Origin: Thermoplasmata archaeon
GTDB taxonomy: Archaea; Thermoplasmatota; Thermoplasmata; Halarchaeoplasmatales; Halarchaeoplasmataceae
Direction: 5' to 3'
DNA: 24,972 nt
NCBI GenBank assembly: GCA_019594195.1
Contig: JAFDTP010000021.1
Coordinates: 1-24,972, forward strand
Position numbers and translations under genes: made by a program. Below the pieces are notes generated by a model that was not told the origin of the DNA, ran no database searches, and saw only the letters and a list, made by a program, of their open reading frames with translations. Shown piece by piece: positions 1 through 7,113 of the stretch; position 1 is the first letter of the stretch; each line of letters starts with the position of its first letter.

Positions 1-1052
1 TCTATCTGGTCTATCTTCTCCTTCATCTCTGACCTTCCAGGTATCTCACCTAGAATATCATCAGCTTTACCTACTATGTCTTCTAAAGTCTCTATGTCAG
101 TAGATTCTCGGCTTGGGACTTCTCTAGAAGCGCCAAGATAGTTAGAAGCACCTTCCATCAGTTTGGTGACTTCGAACGGGAAGAGTATCTTTGTTGCTTC
201 TCCTTCAGACATGTTCTTCAATGTATCAAGAGAAAGGTAAGTCAGCGCCTTCTCGTCCAAGGTATTAGCTCCCAATGACAATACTCGAAGTCTCTGACCT
301 TCACCCTGTGCCTCTAGTATCTTTTTCATCCTTGTACCTTCGGCATTCAATATCCTGCTTTGTCTTTTACCTTCGGCATTCAATATCTTTGATCTCCTGT
401 TACCTTCAGCTTCAAGGATCGCTGATCTTTTTTGACCATCAGCTCGTAAGATCGCTGCCCTTCTTTCTCTTTCCGCTGCGGTCTGTTCTTCCATCGCATC
501 TTTTACCTGTGGAACTGGATCGACTTCTCTGATCTCAACCGATTCTACTCTGACTCCCCAGTCGTCGGTAGCTTCATCTAATACTTCCCTAAGATGGGTG
601 TTGATCCTTTCCCTGTTGTAGAGTATCTCGTCGAGTTCCATGTCACCTATAACCGACCTGAGAGTGGTCTGCGCCAGATTTATCGTCGCTGCTTTATGAT
701 CTGTGACTTCGAAAAAGGCCTTCTCAACATCCACTACCTTGATGTAGATTATAGCGTCAACGTTGGTCGGTGAGTTATCCTTTGTGATCACTTCCTGTCG
801 AGGGACATCGAGCACCTGTGTCCTGAGATCTATCTTTATCACGTCGGAGATGAATGGAGGTACTAGATTCACACCAGGTTCCAAAGTCCTTCTGAAGTTA
901 CCCAGAACGATCCATATCCCCTGTTCGTAGGGCTGGATAATCCAAAATGCCGATCTTCCGGCAACTATGGCAAATAAGATTATTATGATCACCAACCCTA
1001 CTATCCATGCCGTTGTTCCTTCCAATATCTGCAGTCCTAATACATCTAACAT
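1..1052 (-). CDS. SPFH/stomatin-prohibitin family membrane protein, C-terminus cut off by window edge
   Basis: About 350 codons stay open from an ATG at 1052 to the left edge with no stop, so the 3' end is missing. The product begins with one membrane anchor (about residues 14-32, rich in Ile/Val), followed by an SPFH/Band-7 domain in which segments such as PYEQGIWIVLG, LEPGVNLVPPF and DVPRQEVITKDN are typical of stomatin-like proteins. A highly charged helix follows (about residues 190-255), built of regular 11-residue units of the type AEGxRxSxIL. Family members form membrane-associated oligomeric scaffolds that help with membrane protein quality control. It lies 19 bp downstream of nfeD on the same strand, the classic stomatin-NfeD pairing. 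An RBS-like GGATGTGA sits just before the ATG. The family call is secure; the specific role is not known. Confidence 0.93.
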   Translation of the reverse strand, partial: MLDVLGLQILEGTTAWIVGLVIIIILFAIVAGRSAFWIIQPYEQGIWIVLGNFRRTLEPGVNLVPPFISDVIKIDLRTQVLDVPRQEVITKDNSPTNVDAIIYIKVVDVEKAFFEVTDHKAATINLAQTTLRSVIGDMELDEILYNRERINTHLREVLDEATDDWGVRVESVEIREVDPVPQVKDAMEEQTAAERERRAAILRADGQKRSAILEAEGNRRSKILNAEGKRQSRILNAEGTRMKKILEAQGEGQRLRVLSLGANTLDEKALTYLSLDTLKNMSEGEATKILFPFEVTKLMEGASNYLGASREVPSRESTDIETLEDIVGKADDILGEIPGRSEMKEKIDQI

Positions 1053-1071
1053 ATATATTCACATCCTAAGA

Positions 1072-1515
1072 TCATTCTAATCTTTTTACTTTGAGTTTCA
1101 CTCCCTCCGCTTCTACAACCTTGACTTTTTCTCCCTCTTCTATCCGTTCGTCTGCAGTTGCACTCCATATCTTGTTTCCACGGACTCTTACTTTACCTGA
1201 GATAGTGTCAGGCTCTATCTCTTTTTCAACTTGTGCGATTTCCCCTACCAAGGAGGTTGTCATCGTCGTAGTTGGTTTACTAGGGGGAGATATACTCGCA
1301 TAAAATTTGAGCGAGAGGAACATCAAGGGTAAAACGATCAAAGCAACTATGAGAGGCGTGATCCAGGTGAACAACAATCCCGGGAAGGCTAAAGTTATCA
1401 GTCCTAGTGTTATCAGTACTCCTGCGGGTATCGCTACGAAAAAACCAGGGTCTAGAAATTCAAAGATAGCTAGAAGTATGCCGACGACTATCAGCAATAG
1501 ACCATAGATCACCAT
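1072..1515 (-). CDS. nfeD: NfeD-like membrane protein with C-terminal OB-fold
   Basis: A short-form NfeD of 147 residues. Three hydrophobic segments fill about residues 2-70 and are followed by a soluble OB-fold-like domain (about 85-147) with the pattern SLVGEIAQVEKEI, SGKVRVRGNKIWSA and GEKVKVVEAEGVKL. NfeD proteins pair with SPFH proteins in membranes; the SPFH gene follows directly. I chose the ATG at 1515 over an in-frame TTG at 1536. The A/T-rich promoter-like stretch at 1539-1550 would place transcription initiation near 1520, and the protein starting MVIYGLLLIVVG has the usual NfeD N-terminus. The TTG start would add seven residues. Family assignment is strong and the start is moderately sure. 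Confidence 0.9.
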   Translation of the reverse strand: MVIYGLLLIVVGILLAIFEFLDPGFFVAIPAGVLITLGLITLAFPGLLFTWITPLIVALIVLPLMFLSLKFYASISPPSKPTTTMTTSLVGEIAQVEKEIEPDTISGKVRVRGNKIWSATADERIEEGEKVKVVEAEGVKLKVKRLE

Positions 1516-1538
1516 AGTCCATATAAAGACATACAAGT

Positions 1539-1550
1539 ATTTTTATTTTT
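1539..1550 (-). promoter_or_regulatory. TATA-like box for the nfeD-SPFH unit
   Basis: On the minus strand the sequence is an A-rich AAAAATAAAAAT tract about 25 nt upstream of the predicted nfeD ATG (1515), the usual archaeal TATA-to-start spacing for a leaderless or short-leader transcript. This is inference from position and composition only. Confidence 0.4.
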
Positions 1551-1612
1551 CCTTCTAACAGAAAAAAGTACGATCAAAAAAGAGAAGGACCAAAAAATGG
1601 GTTTGAACGGGA

Positions 1613-2350
1613 TCAACTGCTCTCGATCCTCGGAGCTAATAAGTACCTTACGTTGCCGCTACCGTCTGCGAAGTCGAACTCAATCTTTATAGGATAATCG
1701 GCTCCTAGATTTATATCCAGTATAGAGTCTTTTGAGACGCATTTGACCATATCTGAAAAGTAATCTAGAGCGAAAAGAGAACGGACTTCTTCGTTAGCAT
1801 GTAGTTCCTCTAGATCATCCTTTCCGAGTGACATCTCTACCTCGTTTTCGTCTTCTTCAGAAAATATCTCGAACCCGTCAGGATTTGCCGTTATAGATAT
1901 GTGATCCGAGATGTTTTCTGAAGCCTTAACTCCGCTCAAGAGATGCTCTCCCTTTATCCTCATGTTTATGGGAAGATCCAGACTCGGTACGTTGGGATCG
2001 GTCATACCGGCAGTGTCCAGGAGAGGCATCTTCTGCGTTATGTTGCCGACGCTCATCGTCAATCGATTTTCATCTTCATCGTGAACTATCTTTATAGTAT
2101 CTTCAGAACCCGCCAATTTCAAAAACTGCTCTATCTTGTTCAAATTGAGTCCTAACTCCGTCTCTTCAGCCTCATAACTCTCGAAACCACTGCTCTCTAA
2201 ACTCAGGTCGACCATCGCAACATGGGCCGGATCCACCGCTTTGAGAGAAAGTCCTTCTTCGTCAAGATTGATCTTTACCTCGTCAACGATAGTGCCGACT
2301 ATCTCGACCAATTCTTTCAACACATTTGACTTGATTTCAGCGTTTAACAT
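1613..2350 (-). CDS. pcn: DNA polymerase sliding clamp (PCNA)
   Basis: A full-length archaeal PCNA of 245 residues. Recognisable stretches include the N-terminal repeat with LKAVDPAHVAMVDLSL, the central inter-domain region LDLPINMRIKG, and the C-terminal YLLAPRIES with the conserved LAPR motif. PCNA forms a trimeric ring that tethers polymerases, FEN1, ligase and other PIP-box proteins to DNA. The acidic composition fits both the clamp's outer surface and the general acidity of proteins in this window. It is monocistronic as far as can be seen: mptA upstream is separated by 175 bp, which contains a promoter. The ATG is preceded by an AGGGGAT ribosome-binding sequence. No anomaly is seen. Confidence 0.97.
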   Translation of the reverse strand: MLNAEIKSNVLKELVEIVGTIVDEVKINLDEEGLSLKAVDPAHVAMVDLSLESSGFESYEAEETELGLNLNKIEQFLKLAGSEDTIKIVHDEDENRLTMSVGNITQKMPLLDTAGMTDPNVPSLDLPINMRIKGEHLLSGVKASENISDHISITANPDGFEIFSEEDENEVEMSLGKDDLEELHANEEVRSLFALDYFSDMVKCVSKDSILDINLGADYPIKIEFDFADGSGNVRYLLAPRIESS

Positions 2351-2395
2351 ATGAATCCCCTTGAATTTTTATCTGCTTGTAAATAAGAGATTGAT

Positions 2396-2404
2396 GATAT
2401 AAGA
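2396..2404 (-). promoter_or_regulatory. TATA-like box of pcn
   Basis: Minus-strand CTTATATC lies about 50 nt upstream of the PCNA ATG. Transcription starting about 25 nt downstream would leave a short leader that contains the AGGGGAT ribosome-binding sequence at about 2353-2361. Inference from spacing. Confidence 0.45.
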
Positions 2405-2470
2405 GTTATGGTTTGAGAAGTTCGATTAAGAGTTAAAAAAGATCGGTTCAAATAAAATTTTGACTTCTAT

Positions 2471-2508
2471 GACTTACCGAAGTCGGTCCGTCAGATCCTC
2501 TTTGGATC
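2471..2508. repeat. Two small adjacent hairpins downstream of mptA
   Basis: GACTT-ACCG-AAGTC (2471-2484) and GATCC-TCTTT-GGATC (2494-2508) are perfect 5-bp stems with 4- and 5-nt loops. They lie just 3' of the mptA stop codon (2526, minus strand), with a T-rich tract on the minus strand between stop and stems. They may be part of the mptA 3' end or terminator. The stems are short and could arise by chance. Confidence 0.35.
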
Positions 2509-2525
2509 AATAACTAAAAATTAGA

Positions 2526-3413
2526 TCATTCTCTCAACTTTCCGAAAGTCGTCACTCTTTCTGCCATCGCGTCGTGTTTGTGTATGGACTCTTCACTTTG
2601 GCTTTTCACTTCTACGTGTGTCTCGTCAGGAAAATCATCGTATCTCTCCAATATCTCGTGCAAGATGTCTCTGACCACGTCCTCTACGAATTTTGGATTT
2701 TGATGCGCCTGAATTACGGCTTCCGCTTCATCTTCCCTTTTCAATATCTCGTGCGTAGGCGATGAGAGTGAAAATTCTATTATCTTGATCAGATCGTTCA
2801 CTTCAACATCCTTCCCATCAGGTACCTCGATCATCAGAGTGGTGTTATTCCTCTGATTGTGTGTTATCACCGGTATCTCGTCAAGTTCATCTGATAAATC
2901 GGGATATTTTGCCTTTAACTTTTCTCTGACCCCTTCCATAGCACAGGGACAGGTGGTCCAACCGACCACGGTGACACCTATGTATTTACTCACTCCTTCT
3001 CCTCTAGCACCTTCTCCCTTGGCTCTGATCTGATAATTTTCCAGGCTTTTTTTCCCTTTGGGTGATCTCTTTTCCAGGAAATAGTCGGATCTGATGTCCA
3101 CTTCAGAATAAGATGCGTATTCATGCTTTTCAAGCAGATCTTCACACATCTTAGCGGCTAGATTTTCCAGACCTTCTACAGGTTCCCTCACAGTTTTATC
3201 CACGAGTTCACCAGAGACCTCCACGTTCCTAGACATGTGAGATCCCTTTTGATCCGATGGTAGGTCAACGCTCATGTCTATAGTGGCGTTCAAAGTCCTT
3301 TTGCCCCAAGGCCTCTTTACCACTATGGGCTTCTTAACACCAGTCACACCGACTCTAGTCAGTTTGAATCTCTTATCGGCTAGTCGGCTTTGTACATCGG
3401 TAGAGTCGCTCAT
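2526..3413 (-). CDS. mptA: GTP cyclohydrolase IV (MptA)
   Basis: A protein of 295 residues of the FolE2/MptA family, which opens the GTP ring to 7,8-dihydroneopterin 2',3'-cyclic phosphate, the first step of archaeal pterin synthesis. Motifs that can be seen are GSHMSR at 57-62 (metal-binding His59), GWTTCPCAMEG at 151-161 (Cys155/Cys157) and ITHNQRNN at 183-190. The N-terminal part, with RVGVTGVKKPI and RTLNATIDMSVDL, is typical of the family. The length is normal for archaeal MptA. It is divergent from the MIP18-type gene. A TATA-like box about 25 nt upstream of the ATG suggests a leaderless mRNA. A dihydropteroate synthase is encoded about 2 kb away (5417-6589), so two pterin-pathway steps lie close together. 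Confidence 0.96.
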   Translation of the reverse strand: MSDSTDVQSRLADKRFKLTRVGVTGVKKPIVVKRPWGKRTLNATIDMSVDLPSDQKGSHMSRNVEVSGELVDKTVREPVEGLENLAAKMCEDLLEKHEYASYSEVDIRSDYFLEKRSPKGKKSLENYQIRAKGEGARGEGVSKYIGVTVVGWTTCPCAMEGVREKLKAKYPDLSDELDEIPVITHNQRNNTTLMIEVPDGKDVEVNDLIKIIEFSLSSPTHEILKREDEAEAVIQAHQNPKFVEDVVRDILHEILERYDDFPDETHVEVKSQSEESIHKHDAMAERVTTFGKLRE

Positions 3414-3433
3414 GAATATAGATTCAGCTATGA

Positions 3434-3445
3434 TTTTATAAAAAT
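3434..3445 (-). promoter_or_regulatory. TATA-like box of mptA
   Basis: On the minus strand TTTTTATAAAATC is centred about 25 nt upstream of the mptA ATG at 3413, the spacing expected for a leaderless archaeal transcript. The divergent MIP18-type gene has its own box at 3477-3488, so the two promoters are back to back. Confidence 0.5.
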
Positions 3446-3476
3446 TTTGTTCCCGAGCTGTACGGTATTATCCCTG

Positions 3477-3488
3477 TTATTTATATAC
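3477..3488 (+). promoter_or_regulatory. TATA-like box of the MIP18-DUF89 unit
   Basis: TTATTTATATAC lies about 50 nt upstream of the ATG at 3535. A transcript starting near 3510 would carry a short leader with CACGGGG as a possible ribosome-binding sequence. Inference from spacing. Confidence 0.5.
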
Positions 3489-3534
3489 CTCCTTGAACCT
3501 TGAAAAATAGAACAAAACATCACGGGGTTATAAA

Positions 3535-3831
3535 ATGCCAGAAAAAGAAGAAGTTATAGAAAGGTTAAAACAAGTTATGGATCCAGAGACCGGGACCGAC
3601 GTCTATACTATGGGCCTGATATCTGATCTAGAGGTGGATGAAGGTGCGGTCGGCCTTACTTTCACGCCTACCAGTCCCTTCTGTCCTATGGGTGTTCAAC
3701 TCGCAGTCAAAATAAAGAAAAGTTTGGCTGGGATGGAAGATCTCGATGAGGACAGTATAGACATCACTGTAGAAGGACACCTCAACTCTGAAGAGATAAA
3801 CAAGAAATTGGACAGCGGTGAACTCTGCTAG
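3535..3831 (+). CDS. MIP18 family (DUF59) metal-sulfur cluster assembly factor
   Basis: A protein of 98 residues with the full MIP18/SufT-type domain: MDPETG (15-20), MGLISDLEVDEG, then TPTSPFCPMG with the conserved reactive Cys50. The C-terminal helix ends in a further Cys (residue 98). Family members help transfer or mature Fe-S clusters on target proteins. Thirteen bases separate it from the DUF89 gene, so the two are very likely co-transcribed. Family assignment is firm; the client proteins cannot be told from sequence. Confidence 0.92.
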   Translation: MPEKEEVIERLKQVMDPETGTDVYTMGLISDLEVDEGAVGLTFTPTSPFCPMGVQLAVKIKKSLAGMEDLDEDSIDITVEGHLNSEEINKKLDSGELC

Positions 3832-3844
3832 CGGTGATCGATAA

Positions 3845-4705
3845 TTGAAGATACATCCTGAATGTGTACCTTGCCTTTTGAAGAGATGCCTCTACGAGGC
3901 TGAACTGGTAGATGAACAGAAGAGGCGAGAAGTGATAGACGAGGCGATGTCGATACTGAACGAGAGGTTCGATGAGGACGCAGTCTCTGCAGAAGTTGCA
4001 ACAGAAGTCCACGACGAGGTTTACAGCATACTCGGCTCTGATGATCCCTATAGTGAGATGAAGAAAAAGAGCAACTCCTCTGCTGAAAGGCTTCTTTCAA
4101 AAGCAAAAAAGATAGCTGAGAAGAGTTTTAGGGATGCAGTTTTAGTTTCTATCGCCGGCAATGTACTTGATTTTGGCTATCGAGACGATATCAGATCTCC
4201 GGATTATCTTACAGAGGAGTTTGAAAATATAATCGATCAAGGCTTGGCCCATGATGATACCGATGAGATAAAAGAGATTCTGGGAGGTGCCGATGAAGTC
4301 GTTTATTTCACTGACAACACCGGAGAGATAGTCTTTGATACGCTTTTGTTGGAGAGATTGAAGGATGATTTCGATATCCATCTCACAGTGGTCGTAAAAG
4401 GCGAACCCATATTGACAGACGCTACCATGGAAGACGCCTTAAAATACCAAGTAGACGAGATCGCTGATGGATTAGAAACGACTGGAGGATATGCTGTAGG
4501 TGTAGATTTTGATATCCTATCTAAAGAAGTTGTAGAAAGGTTGAAAAGAGCTGATCTCATCATCGCAAAAGGGATGGCCAATTGGGAATCTTTTTCTGAA
4601 ACGGACTATTCGCCGATAGCCTTCTTGACCAGGAGTAAATGTCGCCCAGTATCTGAAACCATGGGAGTACCCTACGACGAGAACATAGCTAAACTATTCA
4701 AGTGA
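3845..4705 (+). CDS. DUF89/ARMT1-like damage-control phosphatase
   Basis: A protein of 286 residues. The N-terminus carries CVPC plus a third Cys (Cys7, Cys10, Cys15) inside a helical region typical of archaeal DUF89 proteins. The core carries SIAGN (102-106), the metal-binding DNTGEIVFD (157-165), VVKGEP (183-188) and AKGMANWES (241-249). DUF89 enzymes are metal-dependent phosphatases thought to remove damaged phospho-metabolites such as sugar or cofactor phosphates; the archaeal substrate is not established. The start is a TTG at 3845, 13 nt after the MIP18-type stop, with GGTGATC ahead of it. No in-frame ATG exists nearby, and the TTG keeps the conserved Cys cluster. Its last 12 bp overlap the 3' end of nep1 on the other strand. 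Confidence 0.9.
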   Translation: MKIHPECVPCLLKRCLYEAELVDEQKRREVIDEAMSILNERFDEDAVSAEVATEVHDEVYSILGSDDPYSEMKKKSNSSAERLLSKAKKIAEKSFRDAVLVSIAGNVLDFGYRDDIRSPDYLTEEFENIIDQGLAHDDTDEIKEILGGADEVVYFTDNTGEIVFDTLLLERLKDDFDIHLTVVVKGEPILTDATMEDALKYQVDEIADGLETTGGYAVGVDFDILSKEVVERLKRADLIIAKGMANWESFSETDYSPIAFLTRSKCRPVSETMGVPYDENIAKLFK

Positions 4706-5236
4706 ACAGTACCGGTATCCCACGAGTACTTCCGCTGTAACCGACCAGGGCTTCATCAAGCGATCGGATAGTGCGACTTTTTTATCACACCATCCGTATA
4801 CTGGAGATTCGAAGTCCCCCTCGCTGAAACCACCTACTACGACCACATAATCTTCTGTCCTTGAGAACAGTTTTGTGGGATCAGTCTTTTCTCCATCTGG
4901 TGTCATAACGATCTTTTTTCCGAACTGCTCGTCAAGTGTCTCCATCAGTCCTTTGTCGAGCAACCTAACACCTTGAGGTGTTTTTCCTCCTTTTGAAGCT
5001 TCCTCAAGCAGTTTTTTGAATTTCTTTATTGAGTCAGGTATGTAGGCGTCCGACTCGAACTGGAATATCTTATCGTTCTTGGTATGAACGATGGTTCTAA
5101 GCTCCCTTTCTTCTGCCAGTCCCGAGTCCTGGGCAAGGAGCATTGGAAAATGAACCATATCGATCCTGAATCTGTCAGGCTTCTTTTTTTCAGTTCCTAT
5201 CTCGAGATCACAATCTGCAAGAACCAACGTCAACAT
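4694..5236 (-). CDS. nep1: 16S rRNA pseudouridine N1-methyltransferase Nep1 (SPOUT family)
   Basis: A protein of 180 residues with the Nep1/Emg1 pattern: MLTLVLADCDLEI at the N-terminus, IDMVHFPMLLAQDS (25-38), TIVHTKNDKIFQF, then TDPTKLFS and the SPOUT-knot SAM-binding region VVVVGGFSEGDF (131-142), with a hydrophobic C-terminal helix. Nep1 methylates a helix-35 pseudouridine of 16S rRNA and assists small-subunit assembly. A GTG at 5245 is in frame three codons earlier, but AGTGATTG lies where a ribosome-binding sequence for the ATG at 5236 would be, and MLTLVLA is the usual family start. It is slightly shorter than well-known homologues of about 205 residues. It is downstream of folP on the same strand, separated by 180 bp. 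Confidence 0.88.
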   Translation of the reverse strand: MLTLVLADCDLEIGTEKKKPDRFRIDMVHFPMLLAQDSGLAEERELRTIVHTKNDKIFQFESDAYIPDSIKKFKKLLEEASKGGKTPQGVRLLDKGLMETLDEQFGKKIVMTPDGEKTDPTKLFSRTEDYVVVVGGFSEGDFESPVYGWCDKKVALSDRLMKPWSVTAEVLVGYRYCSLE

Positions 5237-5416
5237 ATCAATCACTTCGTGATATCATAAAGAAGGTCGATCTACAAAAAACGGTCGAAATCTTGAGATC
5301 CCTTCTAATGTCCGATGATCCAAAAACTTTTGCCATCTTTTTTCCCGCGACCATGTATTGTATTTATAGAAGGGGTTATTAGTTTTTTCTTTCAAACTCT
5401 GGTCGATATCAAAATT
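5237..5416. other. 180-bp spacer between folP and nep1
   Basis: No gene is seen. The only clear structure is ATCAC-TTC-GTGAT (about 5241-5253), a 5-bp hairpin covering the nep1 ribosome-binding region on the minus strand, which could affect translation. The rest is A/T-rich with no RNA gene pattern. Confidence 0.4.
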
Positions 5417-6589
5417 TCATCTATTCAGCGCTTCTATCGTCCGGATGACATCTTTGGTCTCCATCGGGTCATGAACTCTCAATATCGAAACACCCTTTTC
5501 GACGGCCAAGGCCGCTACCGCTAGGGACCCGTATAGCCTGTCTTCTGCGCTCTTATCAAGGATATTGCCCAGAAAGCTTTTCCTCGAGGCACCCAGCAAG
5601 ATGGGATTACCGAGGGAACGGAACTCGTCCAACCTATCGATTATTTCAAGATTGTGTGATAATTTTTTTCCGAAGCCTATACCCGGGTCTATAATTATTT
5701 TATCCTCATCGATACCCTTTTCTTTGGCGATCTCTATCCTTTCATCAAAATAAGAGTATATCTCATCTATCACGTTTTCATAATGTATATTTTTCTGCAT
5801 GTTTTTTGGTTCGCCCTGCATGTGCATGATAACAATAGGCACTTCCAATTCAGATATCTTTTCCGGCATACCGTCTTTTCGTAGGCCGAAAACGTCATTT
5901 ATCAGATCCGCACCAGCTTCTACGGCTTTTTCTGCGACTTCCGGTTTGTACGTGTCTACAGATATTAGAGAGTCCACTCTCTCATCCAATCTTTCGATAA
6001 CCGGTATTATCCTCTCAAGTTCTTCTTTGATAGATATCCTTTCACTACCTGGTCTCGTGCTTTCCCCTCCTATATCGATTATATCAGCGCCACTTTCGCT
6101 CATAGATACGCCTTTTTCTACCGCTCGTTCAACCCTCTCGTATTCCCCACCATCATAAAATGAGTCTGGAGTGACATTCAAAACACCCATGACGTCGCAT
6201 CCGTCGTTTTGCCAAGGTAAAGAGTTCCCACTTTGATGATTGTCCACCGCTTCCCCGATCTCTTCAGCCAAAACAGACAGATCGAACGGCTGTTCTTTGA
6301 GTTTATTTTTCACCCTTTCATATTGTCTAGGTGTTCCCATCATCAGGACCCTGCTCTCTTCCTGAGATAGGTCTAAAGCTCCCCATGGGACCGCCACTTC
6401 ACCTCCTGCGGATAAAAATTCTTGTTTCAAAATGTTGGCGCCTCTAGGATCTAGATTTTTTGCGGTGACCAAGACAATTTCAGATTTAGGAGCCATTATG
6501 TCCACTCCTCTCTTATCCACTCCCATATGATCCAATAGGTCTCTTATCTCGTCCTGATTTAGGTCGCTGAGTACTCTAGTCTGGAACAT
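5417..6589 (-). CDS. folP: Dihydropteroate synthase with N-terminal extension
   Basis: A protein of 390 residues. From about residue 130 it is a complete pterin-binding TIM barrel: GVLNVTPDSFYDGG (135-148), DIIDIGGESTRPGS (169-182), SVDTYKPEVA, DLINDVFG, VPIVIMHMQG, DPGIGFGKK and GASRKSFLG. The enzyme joins p-aminobenzoate to a pterin diphosphate. The first ~125 residues form an extra domain (KSEIVLVTAKNLDPRGANIL, then GGEVAVPWGALDL) that is also known in front of some bacterial and archaeal FolP barrels; its role is unclear. A TATA-like box about 25 nt before the ATG (minus-strand TTTTTAATATG, 6610-6620) suggests a leaderless mRNA. With MptA nearby, it probably serves folate or methanopterin-type cofactor synthesis. 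Confidence 0.95.
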   Translation of the reverse strand: MFQTRVLSDLNQDEIRDLLDHMGVDKRGVDIMAPKSEIVLVTAKNLDPRGANILKQEFLSAGGEVAVPWGALDLSQEESRVLMMGTPRQYERVKNKLKEQPFDLSVLAEEIGEAVDNHQSGNSLPWQNDGCDVMGVLNVTPDSFYDGGEYERVERAVEKGVSMSESGADIIDIGGESTRPGSERISIKEELERIIPVIERLDERVDSLISVDTYKPEVAEKAVEAGADLINDVFGLRKDGMPEKISELEVPIVIMHMQGEPKNMQKNIHYENVIDEIYSYFDERIEIAKEKGIDEDKIIIDPGIGFGKKLSHNLEIIDRLDEFRSLGNPILLGASRKSFLGNILDKSAEDRLYGSLAVAALAVEKGVSILRVHDPMETKDVIRTIEALNR

Positions 6590-6609
6590 ACAAAATAAGA
6601 CGGGGATTA

Positions 6610-6620
6610 CATATTAAAAA
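6610..6620 (-). promoter_or_regulatory. TATA-like box of folP
   Basis: Minus-strand TTTTTAATATG is centred about 25 nt upstream of the folP ATG (6589). It overlaps the space just behind the zinc-ribbon gene's stop codon (6624), implying separate transcription of folP. Inference from spacing. Confidence 0.4.
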
Positions 6621-6623
6621 CTT

Positions 6624-6992
6624 TCACTCTTCGAAAATCGAGCCGCAGTTGGGACATTCTGTGTCCTCCTTTTCGACCTCACTCCCGCAAACGGGGCATT
6701 GATAAATCACCACTTCTTCCTCTCTCTCAGATTCATCCGACTTATTGATCTCGACTTCCCTCTCTTTTGAAGCACTATTGCTCCCTATCATTTTGATGTT
6801 TTCTATTATGGATTCAGATTCTCCTGATTTTACTTTGTAGGTATCTCCGTCTATCATCTCTAGAGTCTCTTCGATTTTTTTTGGCTCATCGATATTTGAG
6901 CTTTCGTTGGTGAGCATTTTTTTGCATTCTGGGCACTTGTTTTTCCCCTGAGGGATCTCGGTATCGCAACTTGGACAGATATTCTTGTCCAT
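6624..6992 (-). CDS. Small protein with two zinc ribbons, function unknown
   Basis: A protein of 122 residues with two CxxC...CxxC zinc ribbons at its ends: CPSCDTEI...KCPECKK at the N-terminus and CPVCGSEVEKEDTECPNCGS at the C-terminus. A long, polar, mainly acidic linker joins them. This arrangement is common in archaeal proteins that act as adaptors or nucleic-acid-associated factors, but I recognise no specific family. The start is the ATG at 6992, preceded by GGTGATT. An upstream in-frame start at 7115 would overlap the divergent nitroreductase promoter and add a poorly conserved-looking segment, so I rejected it. It is divergent from the nitroreductase gene and upstream of folP. Confidence 0.75.
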   Translation of the reverse strand: MDKNICPSCDTEIPQGKNKCPECKKMLTNESSNIDEPKKIEETLEMIDGDTYKVKSGESESIIENIKMIGSNSASKEREVEINKSDESEREEEVVIYQCPVCGSEVEKEDTECPNCGSIFEE

Positions 6993-7028
6993 TTGAATCA
7001 CCACTTGGTCGGTATTGAAATCATCTTC

Positions 7029-7083
7029 TATATATTTTTTGAGGATTTTCCTGATGATCTTAGGACGATAATTTGATATAATG
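7029..7083. promoter_or_regulatory. Divergent promoter region between zinc-ribbon and nitroreductase genes
   Basis: The 121-bp gap contains a minus-strand AAAAAATATATAG (about 7029-7041), about 45 nt before the zinc-ribbon ATG. It also holds a plus-strand TTGATATAATG (about 7073-7083), about 35 nt before the nitroreductase ATG. Both are plausible TATA boxes. No operator-like palindrome stands out. Confidence 0.4.
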
Positions 7084-7113
7084 ATCGATGATAAATGTAT
7101 AAGAGGTACTAAC

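Noticed and set aside
275..532. Plus-strand 85-residue open frame
   Set aside because: It is antisense to the SPFH gene, is rich in Leu/Ser/Phe without pattern, and overlaps the 33-bp repeats of the real gene.
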